NCBI GenBank assembly: GCA_963709655.1
Contig: CAVPXF010000023.1
Location: 1 to 64,000, forward strand
Direction of reading: 5' to 3'
Origin: Roseiarcus sp963709655
Lineage (GTDB): Bacteria; Pseudomonadota; Alphaproteobacteria; Rhizobiales; Beijerinckiaceae
Length of the DNA stretch: 64,000 nt
This document shows, piece after piece, positions 35,699 through 47,313 of this stretch. A program made the position numbers and the translations under genes. The stretch's first letter is position 1. Each line of letters begins with the position of its first letter. The notes beneath the pieces were generated by a model. That model was not told the DNA's origin, searched no databases, and saw only the letters and a list, made by a program, of their open reading frames with translations.

Positions 35699-35719
35699 TC
35701 AAGACCTGAGGACGATGCG

Positions 35720-36472
35720 ATGCAGGTCTATGTCATCAATCTTGACCGGGATCGGGACCGCTTGACCCACATGCAGCGGCAGCTGCGCGCCGTATCGTTC
35801 ATCCGCGTCCCGGCCATCGACGGAACGAAGACTCCGCAGGCCACCAAGAGGCTGACGCGGTTTGAACTGGCCTGCCTGGCGAGCCATCGCGCCGCATGGC
35901 GACAGTTTCTCGACGGCCCGGAGGCCTGCGCCTGTTTTCTCGAGGACGACATCCATATCTCGCCGGGTTTTGCCGGCATTGTCGAGGATCCGACCTGGGT
36001 CCCGACCGATGCGCATTCGGTCAAGCTCGACACCTATCTCCAGACGGTAAAGCTCGGGGAGCGGCGGACGATCTTCGACGGCCGTCAGATTGCGAGGCTT
36101 TACACACGTCATGAAAGCAGCGCCGCGTATCTCCTGTCTCGCGCCGGAGCAGAGCGCTATCTCGAGCTGACGGCCGACCCGACGCTGCCCGCCGATTATG
36201 CGCTGTTCCCGAAAAACGCTCGCAAGCTGGGACTACGCATTTATCAGCTCGCGCCAGCGGTCGCGATTCAGGATCATCTGCGTCCCGCGGAGCAAGGCGG
36301 CCAAGTCTTCGCAACCGCCATGGGCGGCGGCCAGCCAACGCGTCGTCGAAGTCCGCTCGGCAAGGTTTTGCATGAGGGGGCGCGTCTTGGCGAGCAAGCG
36401 GCCGGACTAAAAGAAGCGATCTATTTGAGGACCTTCCTGAAACCAGACACGACGACGGTCGGGATGGGTTGA
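35720..36472 (+). CDS. Glycosyltransferase family 25 protein
   Basis: A 250-residue GT25 (LPS/lipooligosaccharide galactosyltransferase) family member. It opens with VYVINLDRDRDRLTHMQRQL; ELACLASHRAAWRQFLD and CFLEDDIHIS give the ExD-type metal motif (FLEDD); SSAAYLLSRAGAERYLEL and PADYALF complete the family pattern. It presumably adds a hexose to a surface glycan. The gene lies 21 bp behind kup, with no other LPS genes around. Confidence 0.85.
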   Translation: MQVYVINLDRDRDRLTHMQRQLRAVSFIRVPAIDGTKTPQATKRLTRFELACLASHRAAWRQFLDGPEACACFLEDDIHISPGFAGIVEDPTWVPTDAHSVKLDTYLQTVKLGERRTIFDGRQIARLYTRHESSAAYLLSRAGAERYLELTADPTLPADYALFPKNARKLGLRIYQLAPAVAIQDHLRPAEQGGQVFATAMGGGQPTRRRSPLGKVLHEGARLGEQAAGLKEAIYLRTFLKPDTTTVGMG

Positions 36473-36546
36473 ACGGCGCTGCTACTGCGAACGGTCTGGA
36501 ATCGCCGCAGTCTACCTCGCGTTGAGAGCGGCGTCGTAAGCATCGT

Positions 36547-38832
36547 TCAGCCGCTGATATTGAAGCTCGCCAGCGCAGCCATGTTGACGATGTCGGAGTC
36601 CTTGGCGCCCAGGGAGACGATCTGAACAGGGTGCTCGAGCCCGACGATCAAGGGACCGAGAACCATCGCGCCGCCGAGTTCCTGCAGCATGCGGGTCGAG
36701 ATCGCGGCGGAGTGAAAGGCCGGCATGACCAGAACATTGGCTGTATCGGTCAGCCGGCAGAATGGGTAAGCGGCCATCAACTCCTTGTTCAGGGCGATGT
36801 CGGCGCCCATCTCGCCATCGTACTCGAAATCGACGTGCCTCGAATCGAGTATTCGGACGGCCTCCTGCACGCGCTGAGAGCGTTCGCCAACCGGATGTCC
36901 GAAATTGGAGAAGGCCAGCATCGCCACCCGCGGCTCATAGCCAAGCCGCCTGGCCACGCCGGCCGCCTCGACCGCGATGTCCGCGAGATCCTCCGCGCTA
37001 GGCATTTCAGTAATGGCCGTATCGGCGACGACAATTGGACGTCCGCGGGAAATGACGATCGAAACGCCCACGACCCGGTGGCCGGGCTTGTCATCGATCA
37101 CGCGTCGGATGTCGTCGAGCGCAATCGAGAAATTGCGTGTGACGCCGGTCACCAGGGCGTCGGCGTCGCCCTGCGCCACCATGGCCGCTGCGAAGGAATT
37201 GCGGTCCTGATTGATCAGGCGTTGGCAATCCCGCAGCAGGTAGCCTTTTCGCTGAAGCTTCTCATAGAGAAACTGGGCATAGAGCGCATTCCTGTGCGAC
37301 CTGCCGGCGTTGTGAATCTCGATGCCTCTGTCGTCGAGGTCGAGGCCGGCAGTCTTTGCGACGGCGCGAACACGATCCTCGCGGCCGACCAGGATCGCCG
37401 CGCCGAGCCCCTGATTGACGAACGAATAGGCGGCCCGGATGACCTGTTCCTCCTCGCCCTCGGCGAAGACGACTCGCTTCGGCGTCCGACGGACGCGGTC
37501 TATGATGCGCTGCATGGCGCCGGCGACCGGGTCCCGGCGGGCCGAGAGCTGCGCCTTGTATGCCGCGAGATCGACGATAGGACGGCGGGCGACGTTGGAC
37601 TGCATGGCGGCCTTGGCCACCGCGATCGGAATGACGTGGATCAAACGCGGATCGAACGGGACCGGAATGATGTATTCGCGGCCGAAGCGCGGCCGCGCTC
37701 CCCGATAGGCCGCCGCAACTTCGTCGGGCACGTCTTCGCGCGCCAGCTCGGCCAGCGCCTCGGTGGCGGCGATCTTCATTTCCATGTTGATCGTCTTGGC
37801 TCGCACATCGAGCGCGCCGCGGAAAATGTACGGGAAGCCTAGGACGTTGTTCACCTGGTTCGGATAGTCGGAACGACCCGTGGCGATGATGACATCCTCG
37901 CGCACTTTCTGCGCATCTTCCGGCGTGATCTCGGGATCGGGATTGGCCAAGGCGAAGATGATCGGGTTCGGCGCCATCGACTTGACCATTTCGGGCGTCA
38001 GCGCGCCCTTGGCGGACAGGCCGAAGAAAATGTCGGCTCCCGCCATCGCTTCCTCGAGCGTCCTGAGCGGCGTATCGACGGCATGCGCCGATTTCCACTG
38101 GTTCATGCCCTCCTGCCGGCCGCGATAGACGACTCCCTTGGTGTCGCACAGGATGACGTTCCTCGGCTCGAAGCCGATCGCCTTGATCAGGTCGAGGCAG
38201 GCGATTCCCGCCGCACCCGCGCCGTTGCAGACGAGCCGGGTCGTCTTCACGTCGCGCCCGGTCAGATGGATCGCGTTGATCAAGCCTGCGGCGACGATGA
38301 TCGCGGTCCCATGCTGGTCGTCGTGAAAGACCGGAATATCCATCAACTCGCGCAGGCGCTCTTCGATGTAGAAGCACTCAGGCGCCTTGATGTCCTCGAG
38401 ATTGATGGCGCCGAACGACGGACCGAGATATCGGACCGCATTGATGAATGCGTCCGGGTCCTCGGTCTCGACTTCGAGATCGATCGAGTCGACGTCGGCG
38501 AAGCGCTTGAAGAGGACCGCCTTGCCCTCCATCACCGGTTTCGAGGCCAGCGCGCCGAGGTTCCCGAGACCCAGGATCGCAGTTCCGTTGGTGATCACCG
38601 CCACCATGTTGCCGCGGGCGGTATAGTCGTAGACGGTCGACGGATCGGCGGCGATCGCCTTGACCGGAACCGCGACGCCCGGTGAATAGGCCAGCGACAG
38701 GTCCCGCTGCGTCGCCATCGGCTTGGTCGGCACGATCTCCAGCTTGCCGGGGCGTCCGCGGGAGTGGAATTGCAGCGCCTCCTGGTCGGTGATCGAGGGG
38801 AATTTGTTCGGTCCGTCGGCTTTCGACGCCAT
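36547..38832 (-). CDS. maeB: NADP-dependent malic enzyme, MaeB type
   Basis: A 761-residue bifunctional-looking malic enzyme. Residues about 1-430 are the oxidative decarboxylase (AYSPGVAVPVKAIA, GLGNLGALASKPVMEGKAVLFK, ECFYIEERLRELMDIPVFHDDQHGTAI with metal ligands, NAD(P) loop VCNGAGAAGIACLDLI). Residues about 435-761 are a phosphotransacetylase-like domain (RVVFAEGEEEQVIRAAYSF, VVADTAITEMPSAEDLADIAVEAA) that in this class is usually regulatory (acetyl-CoA inhibition) rather than catalytic. It converts malate to pyruvate plus CO2 and NADPH, linking the TCA cycle to lipid/PHB synthesis. Length is normal for MaeB. Confidence 0.96.
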   Translation of the reverse strand: MASKADGPNKFPSITDQEALQFHSRGRPGKLEIVPTKPMATQRDLSLAYSPGVAVPVKAIAADPSTVYDYTARGNMVAVITNGTAILGLGNLGALASKPVMEGKAVLFKRFADVDSIDLEVETEDPDAFINAVRYLGPSFGAINLEDIKAPECFYIEERLRELMDIPVFHDDQHGTAIIVAAGLINAIHLTGRDVKTTRLVCNGAGAAGIACLDLIKAIGFEPRNVILCDTKGVVYRGRQEGMNQWKSAHAVDTPLRTLEEAMAGADIFFGLSAKGALTPEMVKSMAPNPIIFALANPDPEITPEDAQKVREDVIIATGRSDYPNQVNNVLGFPYIFRGALDVRAKTINMEMKIAATEALAELAREDVPDEVAAAYRGARPRFGREYIIPVPFDPRLIHVIPIAVAKAAMQSNVARRPIVDLAAYKAQLSARRDPVAGAMQRIIDRVRRTPKRVVFAEGEEEQVIRAAYSFVNQGLGAAILVGREDRVRAVAKTAGLDLDDRGIEIHNAGRSHRNALYAQFLYEKLQRKGYLLRDCQRLINQDRNSFAAAMVAQGDADALVTGVTRNFSIALDDIRRVIDDKPGHRVVGVSIVISRGRPIVVADTAITEMPSAEDLADIAVEAAGVARRLGYEPRVAMLAFSNFGHPVGERSQRVQEAVRILDSRHVDFEYDGEMGADIALNKELMAAYPFCRLTDTANVLVMPAFHSAAISTRMLQELGGAMVLGPLIVGLEHPVQIVSLGAKDSDIVNMAALASFNISG

Positions 38833-38986
38833 CGCTCAGTTCCTGGTCCGCAGTCTTGATGGTTTTGTAGGCGCCCGCCCGCTTCCCGCGTACGGGCTCG
38901 CTGCGGCGTTTACGCGCATGTCGGGCCGTTGTCACCGCCTGTCGGCGCGGGGCGCCCGGCTTTCGCCGGGCGGCGGCCGGCCCCTG

Positions 38987-39640
38987 CCATTTCCGAGCCG
39001 GTTTCTAGGATTTTCAAAGACTTCCGACGGATTTTCCGGGCGGTCGCAGCCGCCGAGGCCGGCGCTGCGATCATTACCAGGCCCCTCATCCTGAGTGGCG
39101 ATGCGAAGCGGCGCATCTCGAAGGATGCTCCAGCGCGCGTGTCGGCGCCCAGAGGGGCTTCCCCCGAGACGCGCGCGTCCGGGCTCTCCGCCGCTCGGCG
39201 GCCCGCTCCTGCCATTTCCGAGCCGGTTTCTTGGCTTTTCAAGGACTTGCGGCGGATTTTCCGGGCGGTCGCAGCCGCCGAGGCCGGCGCTGCGATCATC
39301 ACCAGGCCCCTCATCCTGAGGGGCGACGCGAAGCGGCGCGTCTCGAAGGATGCTCCAGCGCGCGCGTCGGCGCCCAGAGGGGCTTCCCGCGAGACGCGCG
39401 CGTCCGGGCTCTCCGCCGCTCGGCGGCCCACTCCTGCCATTTCCGAGCCGGTTTCTTGGCTTTTCAAGGACTTGCGGCGGATTTTCCGGGCGGTCGCAGC
39501 CGCCAGGCTGGGCGCCGATCTCTCCGAACCCCTCGTGCCTCGAGGAGCGGCGCCGCAGGCGACGCGTCTCGAAGGACGCTCCGGCGTTCGCGTCGGCGCC
39601 CATCGGCATGTCCTTCGAGACGCCCGCTTCGCGGGCATGA
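38987..39640 (+). repeat. Three tandem 225-bp repeats with dispersed elements
   Basis: Units start at 38987, 39212 and 39437 (exact 225-bp spacing); the third diverges in its second half. Each carries CCATTTCCGAGCCGGTTTC, then TTTTCAA...CGGATTTTCCGGGCGGTCGCAG (the dispersed element also at 326-912 and 16028-16517), and next a CCTCATCCTGAG...CTCGAAGGATG inverted element. 225 is a multiple of three, so long open frames traverse the block and translate into 75-residue repeats. I regard these as by-products because the same element occurs in several frames and orientations elsewhere. Confidence 0.85.
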
Positions 39641-40414
39641 CAGGACGTTGGGATTTACGCCGGCTCGCGCCCGTTCCCATGTCGACAGGCAGGCCCCGGC
39701 CTCGCAATTTCCATTTCCTTCCGTTTCTCTTCCAAAGGCTGCAATTTCCTTCCAAAACGGCTTCCAAAAATTTCCACGGGCTTCAAAAAGTTGCAAAAAA
39801 TTTCCGCGGATCGGGACTTATCAATGGGTTACACGGGATGACGGGCGAAAAAAAAATTCCCAGGCCGCCGACCTCCGGAAGCAACGCCGCAACGAGCCTT
39901 CCGGCCCGGGCGACTGCGCCGGCGGGAGAGGCTTTGGCGGGCTCGGGCGCACGGGCTCGGGACACTCCGGAACTCCTTCGATCTTCTGCTAATAAGCATA
40001 TGATTAGCACATATGCAGAACACAGTCAATTAAATGTCTGAAAACCGGAATTTCAACCGGGCGAAACGCTGCGTCGCCTCCGCACTCGCGACGTCGCTCG
40101 TCCTCGATTGGCGGTACGGCAGGGTTCGACCCATCGCTGCCGTTCAAATTCGTACCGATGGACGGCCGCACTGCGCAGATTCCGGTCGTTGACCGACGGC
40201 TCAGCGAAGGGTCCAAATTGGGCCTACAGCGGACATCGGGCTTCCATCCTCGGCGCTCACGGCTTAGAACAAGGCTTGCGAGCGCTCAGTTGGGCCCCCA
40301 CGATAACTAGAGGAAAGCGCGGGGGCAGGACGAATAACGCGACCGCCTGCCCGCACAGGCCTAAACTCGCGAAAACCGGCCTACAACGCTTTCGCGGGAG
40401 GGGAGGCGGTCAAG
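39641..40414. other. Gene-free stretch before the ParA cassette
   Basis: Contains a TTTCC/AAAA-rich tract (39707-39813) with at least six TTTCC units, and an inverted repeat GCTAAT-N9-ATTAGC (39988-40008) in an AT-rich patch. No ribosome site or family-like protein is visible before 40415. The promoter of the ParA cassette presumably lies here. Confidence 0.45.
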
Positions 40415-41296
40415 ATGGCGAGCGCCGTGGGAACAGTCGTTACCGTGATGAACATGAAGGGCGGTGTGGGAAAAACCACCGTCGCGATTCATCTAGCGGC
40501 GCTTGCCTGTAAAGGCTCGTTGGAGCAAAAGAAGGTTCTCGCGATAGACTACGATCCGCAGTTTAATCTCTCGCAGGCCTTCATACCGGCAAAAGCCTAT
40601 TTCGCGCTTGAGAAGGCACGGAAAACGACAATCGCCATTTTGCTGGACGATGACACTGCACTAGACCCGTATCACATACAGGTTCCAGGCAATCACAATC
40701 CCCCAACCGTCAGCAGTCTCATAAGCCATATTTATAAGAATCCGCCGCCTTCTGGAGGTATATTAGATATTATTCCATCGACGCTCGATCTAATGTACGT
40801 TGCTTTAGGACAATCCGACCTGAAGACAAAACCTATGGAAGAACGGTTCGCGAAGTTCATTGCGGAATGCCGTACAATGTACGATTTGATACTAATAGAT
40901 TGCCATCCAGCAGGTTCGTTATTCACGAAGACCTCACTGCGTAATTCTGACCATGTTCTCATTCCGGTCGTCGCCGGCTCCTCGTACGCTGTACGTGGAA
41001 TCGGCCTGATGATGAACTTTATCAATGCTAAGAAAGTCGGTCAAAAGAGTCCGACCCCTCATATACTATTGAATATGACGCCACGCTTTGGTGCCACAGC
41101 CAAGGAGGTGAGTATTCGTCAGAACCCAGAAGTTGCCCCGTTCTGTATGCAGAGTTCGCTTAAGCGGTATAAGGCGTTCTCAGAGCCTGAAGGCGGAAAG
41201 GGTTTTACTTGGGACAGCGGAAAGCCCTATAGTACCGAAGCGTTACGGAACGCAACAATCGTGATGCGAGAGTTCCTCAAGCAAATCGGAGTATGA
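40415..41296 (+). CDS. ParA/MinD-family ATPase, first gene of a three-gene cassette
   Basis: A 293-residue P-loop ATPase with the deviant Walker A MKGGVGKTTVAIHLA (Lys15 signature lysine, Lys20), Walker A' region LAIDYDPQFNLSQAF and Walker B LILIDCHPAGSL. It has insertions around 65-105 (AKAYFALEKARKT..., ALDPYHIQVPGNHNPP) not found in standard chromosomal ParA. No partner ParB or parS is evident. It starts a tight operon (1 bp to the next gene). Codon use (ATA, TTA, AGA) and AT content differ from the surrounding genome, indicating acquisition. ATG 40415 has GGGAGGCGG upstream. The role could be plasmid-like partition or a defence-type ATPase. Confidence 0.85.
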   Translation: MASAVGTVVTVMNMKGGVGKTTVAIHLAALACKGSLEQKKVLAIDYDPQFNLSQAFIPAKAYFALEKARKTTIAILLDDDTALDPYHIQVPGNHNPPTVSSLISHIYKNPPPSGGILDIIPSTLDLMYVALGQSDLKTKPMEERFAKFIAECRTMYDLILIDCHPAGSLFTKTSLRNSDHVLIPVVAGSSYAVRGIGLMMNFINAKKVGQKSPTPHILLNMTPRFGATAKEVSIRQNPEVAPFCMQSSLKRYKAFSEPEGGKGFTWDSGKPYSTEALRNATIVMREFLKQIGV

Positions 41297-41297
41297 G

Positions 41298-41747
41298 ATG
41301 AGAAGCGTGATTAATCAGCGCTTTTTGAGGATATTTCTCGCAAATATACTGACGTCGGACTTATCTCCTACAGATATACGGCGCTTGGCGCAAGAGTTAG
41401 ATGACCATGATGTCGTTCGTCAGCTGCAGAAGGCAATATATGAACTAGGTAATACCCTCAGGCAAACCGAGACAAGACAGGAATCCAGATCAAATACAGG
41501 TGCTGAGCCTCTATATGATTTCATTCAAAGAAAACGTTTGTCTAAAATTCAGGTCCGCGAACGCATGCGGAGGATTGTGCCACACATGTCTTTCGGGGAA
41601 GACGCGGATAATATGACCATGCGTGAATTAGTTCAGACGTTTGTTAATTCTGGCTCAAACAGAGCGAGCCAATTCATAAATCAGGAAGGAGGCGACGGGC
41701 AGGAGGATGCGTTTCTCAAAGGCATTATAGCCAGAGATAAAAAATAG
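41298..41747 (+). CDS. Uncharacterised protein, second gene of the ParA cassette
   Basis: A 149-residue charged, mostly helical protein with no family I can name. The N-terminal half (LSPTDIRRLAQELDDHDVVRQLQKAIYELG) looks like two helices. The middle is basic (RKRLSKIQVRERMRRIVPHM) and the C-terminus hydrophilic (GDGQEDAFLKGIIARDKK). ATG lies 1 bp after the ParA stop. It could be the small DNA-binding or adaptor partner of the ATPase, as in ParA-partner systems; this is inference from order and size. AT-rich codons match its neighbours. Confidence 0.75.
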   Translation: MRSVINQRFLRIFLANILTSDLSPTDIRRLAQELDDHDVVRQLQKAIYELGNTLRQTETRQESRSNTGAEPLYDFIQRKRLSKIQVRERMRRIVPHMSFGEDADNMTMRELVQTFVNSGSNRASQFINQEGGDGQEDAFLKGIIARDKK

Positions 41748-41754
41748 GTGCCCT

Positions 41755-42462
41755 TTGACGACCGACAAGCTCGATGCGGCACTCACTGCCGTAAATTGGA
41801 ACAGCCACGTTGCTGCGTTTCTGGCACAATCGGAAATCAAAAAATCAGTAGCGGCGTGTAACCTACGACTAGCGCTCTGGTCCAAGCAGCTGGAGCAGGC
41901 AGATGCTAAAAACCCGGCGCTGGCTTTCATACGAGAAATGCAATTTGCAGGGCATATGGTCGTAGCTCTCACTTCGCTGGCGTTGTATAAGCCAGCGGCG
42001 TCATCGATAAGAACCGTAATCGAGACAGCTCTGTACTATACATACTTTCGTAGTCACCCATCGGAGCTTGCAACACTTTTACGCGAGAAGACGTTTTACC
42101 TGGAGAAGAAGAATATTATTGAATACCACCGGGTGCATACCAATAATTTTAAGCCATTGCAGGAAAAGCTTGGATTGCTGGCGCGACTGGATGAGTCCTA
42201 CGGTTCACTTTCCGCCATAGTGCATGGTCAGTTGCCTGGGATGTGGTCCTCACGCACTTCACTGGGTGACACCGCGCCCATCGAAAAAACAATGAAGGAA
42301 GTAATACAACGCTTCATCGACGGAGAGGAGGTCGTGCATTACCTCTTCCTCTGCACGATTGCGCCGCTTATGTGGGACGATTTCTCACCTTCGGCAAAGA
42401 AGCCTCTTTTGAGGGGTCTGGCCGGCGACACAAAGGCACTGTTAGGATTGGATGAGCGTTGA
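41755..42462 (+). CDS. Uncharacterised helical protein (DUF5677/HEPN-like pattern), third gene of the ParA cassette
   Basis: A 235-residue all-helical protein. ALYKPAASSIRTVIETALYYTYFRSHPSELATLL, followed about 70 residues later by YGSLSAIVHGQLPGMW, follows the general pattern of DUF5677/AbiV-like helical proteins (an early RxxxE helix, a later SxxxHG motif). Some of these are HEPN-related. I do not see a strict HEPN Rx4-6H motif, so RNase activity is not claimed. The start is TTG 41755 with AGGTG five bases upstream. It is the last gene before an AT-rich gap and the metH promoter. Confidence 0.7.
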   Translation: MTTDKLDAALTAVNWNSHVAAFLAQSEIKKSVAACNLRLALWSKQLEQADAKNPALAFIREMQFAGHMVVALTSLALYKPAASSIRTVIETALYYTYFRSHPSELATLLREKTFYLEKKNIIEYHRVHTNNFKPLQEKLGLLARLDESYGSLSAIVHGQLPGMWSSRTSLGDTAPIEKTMKEVIQRFIDGEEVVHYLFLCTIAPLMWDDFSPSAKKPLLRGLAGDTKALLGLDER

Positions 42463-42747
42463 ATTGAGAGGGTCTGAGGAAGGCGAGTGCAGAAATCAAG
42501 TTTATATCATCATGAACTGACGTAAACGAAATCATTAGGTTATGCGGTGCAAAAATCAGGTGCATAAAGGTCCGCTTCCCACCCAACTGCTCCCATTCAC
42601 AGTCCGCGTCTGCAACGCCCGCTCAACGTCGATTGCGGGCGTCCCTTCGGCGACGAGCGCAGGGGCGGTTTCCGCCCATTTTCCGCGTAGCCCATGGGCG
42701 TCCACCGCGTCCGACGACACTGGCTTGAACTCCCGTCGGTTGCCTTC
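42463..42747. other. Gap between ParA cassette and metH promoter, nothing firm
   Basis: About 285 bp, AT-rich at first, then host-like GC. A 64-codon minus-strand frame (42556-42750) has no support. No cobalamin riboswitch (B12 box) or SAM riboswitch core was recognised before metH. Confidence 0.4.
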
Positions 42748-42769
42748 CATATAAAGACATGTTTATATG
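42748..42769. promoter_or_regulatory. SahR-like palindrome upstream of metH
   Basis: CATATAAA-GACATG-TTTATATG, perfect 8-base arms, 31 bp before the metH start. It resembles the ATATAAAG...-type palindromes reported before methionine-cycle genes (metH, metF, ahcY) bound by SahR in Proteobacteria. The assignment is from memory of the motif. Confidence 0.6.
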
Positions 42770-42799
42770 ATTATGCAGTTTCAACCCTGACCGAGGCCA

Positions 42800-46543
<3,744 letters not shown>

Positions 46544-46664
46544 CGCCGCGCTTTAGCGCCGTTTATCGACCGGGATCAGCGATTCCAAAGGCTTGGGATC
46601 CGCTTTAGCGGCGGCCCGGCGGCTTCGGCCTCGGCCGCCCGTGGAGTTGCTTGACTACGAGCAT

Positions 46665-46685
46665 GGGATATTCTAGGAATATCCC
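46665..46685. promoter_or_regulatory. Operator of the first mazEF module
   Basis: GGGATATTC-TAG-GAATATCCC, perfect 9-base inverted repeat 17 bp before the antitoxin start. TTGACT at 46651-46656 could be the -35, with the -10 inside the palindrome. The core ATATTC-N3-GAATAT recurs at the second module. Confidence 0.8.
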
Positions 46686-46701
46686 GTCAGGAGGGCCGCC
46701 G

Positions 46702-46962
46702 ATGCCGCGCGCCGTCGTCGGACGCTGGGGAAAGAACCTGGCGATCCGCTTTCCCGCCGAAGTCGCCGAAGCCGCGCGTCTCATCGAGGGCGAGCGGGTG
46801 GAGATCGCCGCCTCGGGCGACGAGGTCGTCATCCGGAGACTGCCGGCGGAGGTGACCGTCGAGGCCCTGTTCGCCGGCAAGGCGCCCGAAGCTTGGCGGG
46901 CGCTATACCGCGGCGCTTTCGACTGGGGCTCGGACCAGGGCCGCGAGCGCGTCGAGGAATGA
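46702..46962 (+). CDS. mazE: AbrB/MazE-family antitoxin (module 1)
   Basis: An 86-residue antitoxin. The swapped-hairpin AbrB DNA-binding domain is clear: MPRAVVGRWGKNLAIRFPAEVAEAARLIEGERVEIAASGDEVVIRRLP. The acidic C-terminal tail (EAWRALYRGAFDW...) would wrap the toxin. ATG 46702 has CAGGAGGG upstream; an earlier in-frame ATG lies within the operator. It overlaps the toxin gene by ATGA and presumably represses its own promoter through the palindrome at 46665-46685. Confidence 0.88.
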   Translation: MPRAVVGRWGKNLAIRFPAEVAEAARLIEGERVEIAASGDEVVIRRLPAEVTVEALFAGKAPEAWRALYRGAFDWGSDQGRERVEE

Positions 46963-47306
46963 GCGACGCCGAATATTTGCCCGTCGCCGGCGATCTCGTC
47001 TGGACCGATTTTGATCCGACGCTCGGGCGCGAGCAGGCCGGCCGCCGGCCGGCGCTCGTCGTTTCTCCGGCAGCATTCACACAAAATACCGGGTTTGTGC
47101 TCGTTTGCCCGATCACGTCCCGCATCCGGCCGTTCCCGACCAGCGTCGTGCTGCCGCAGGGCCTGCCGATCGCCGGCGAGATTTTGCTGAGCCACTTGCG
47201 CAGTCTCGACGCGCTCGCGCGGCCGATCCGCCCGATCGGCGCGGCGGTTCCGCCCGAAACGGCCGCGGAAGTTCGCGCAAAGCTCGGCGCGCTGATCGCG
47301 ATCTGA
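46959..47306 (+). CDS. mazF: MazF/PemK-family endoribonuclease toxin (module 1)
   Basis: A 115-residue toxin. PVAGDLVWTDFDPTLGREQAGRRPALVVSPAAF carries the family GD..W..F.P..G.EQ.G.RPALV pattern, including the catalytic Arg; VLVCPITSRIRPFPTSVVLP gives the conserved Thr/Ser strand; LLSHLRSLDALARPI is the S-LD-R helix end. It cleaves single-stranded RNA when free of MazE. Intact and cotranscribed with its antitoxin. Confidence 0.9.
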   Translation: MSDAEYLPVAGDLVWTDFDPTLGREQAGRRPALVVSPAAFTQNTGFVLVCPITSRIRPFPTSVVLPQGLPIAGEILLSHLRSLDALARPIRPIGAAVPPETAAEVRAKLGALIAI

Positions 47307-47313
47307 AACGCCT

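Noticed and set aside
38929..40041. 370-codon frame encoding 75-residue repeats
   Set aside because: It is generated by 225-bp dispersed repeats that occur in other frames and orientations elsewhere; no ribosome site, signal or family.
40415..41296. Chromosomal ParA of a parABS locus
   Set aside because: No ParB, parS-like palindromes, gidB or rsmG neighbours; base composition and operon partners are wrong for it.
42556..42750. 64-codon minus-strand frame before metH, with a DVxRALxTxT string also seen in a frame at 55104-55304
   Set aside because: The shared string is too short and the rest of the two frames is unlike; neither has a convincing start signal.
42463..42799. Cobalamin or SAM riboswitch before metH
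   Set aside because: No B12-box-like GCCACTG or SAM-riboswitch core could be found; the palindrome at 42748 explains regulation better.
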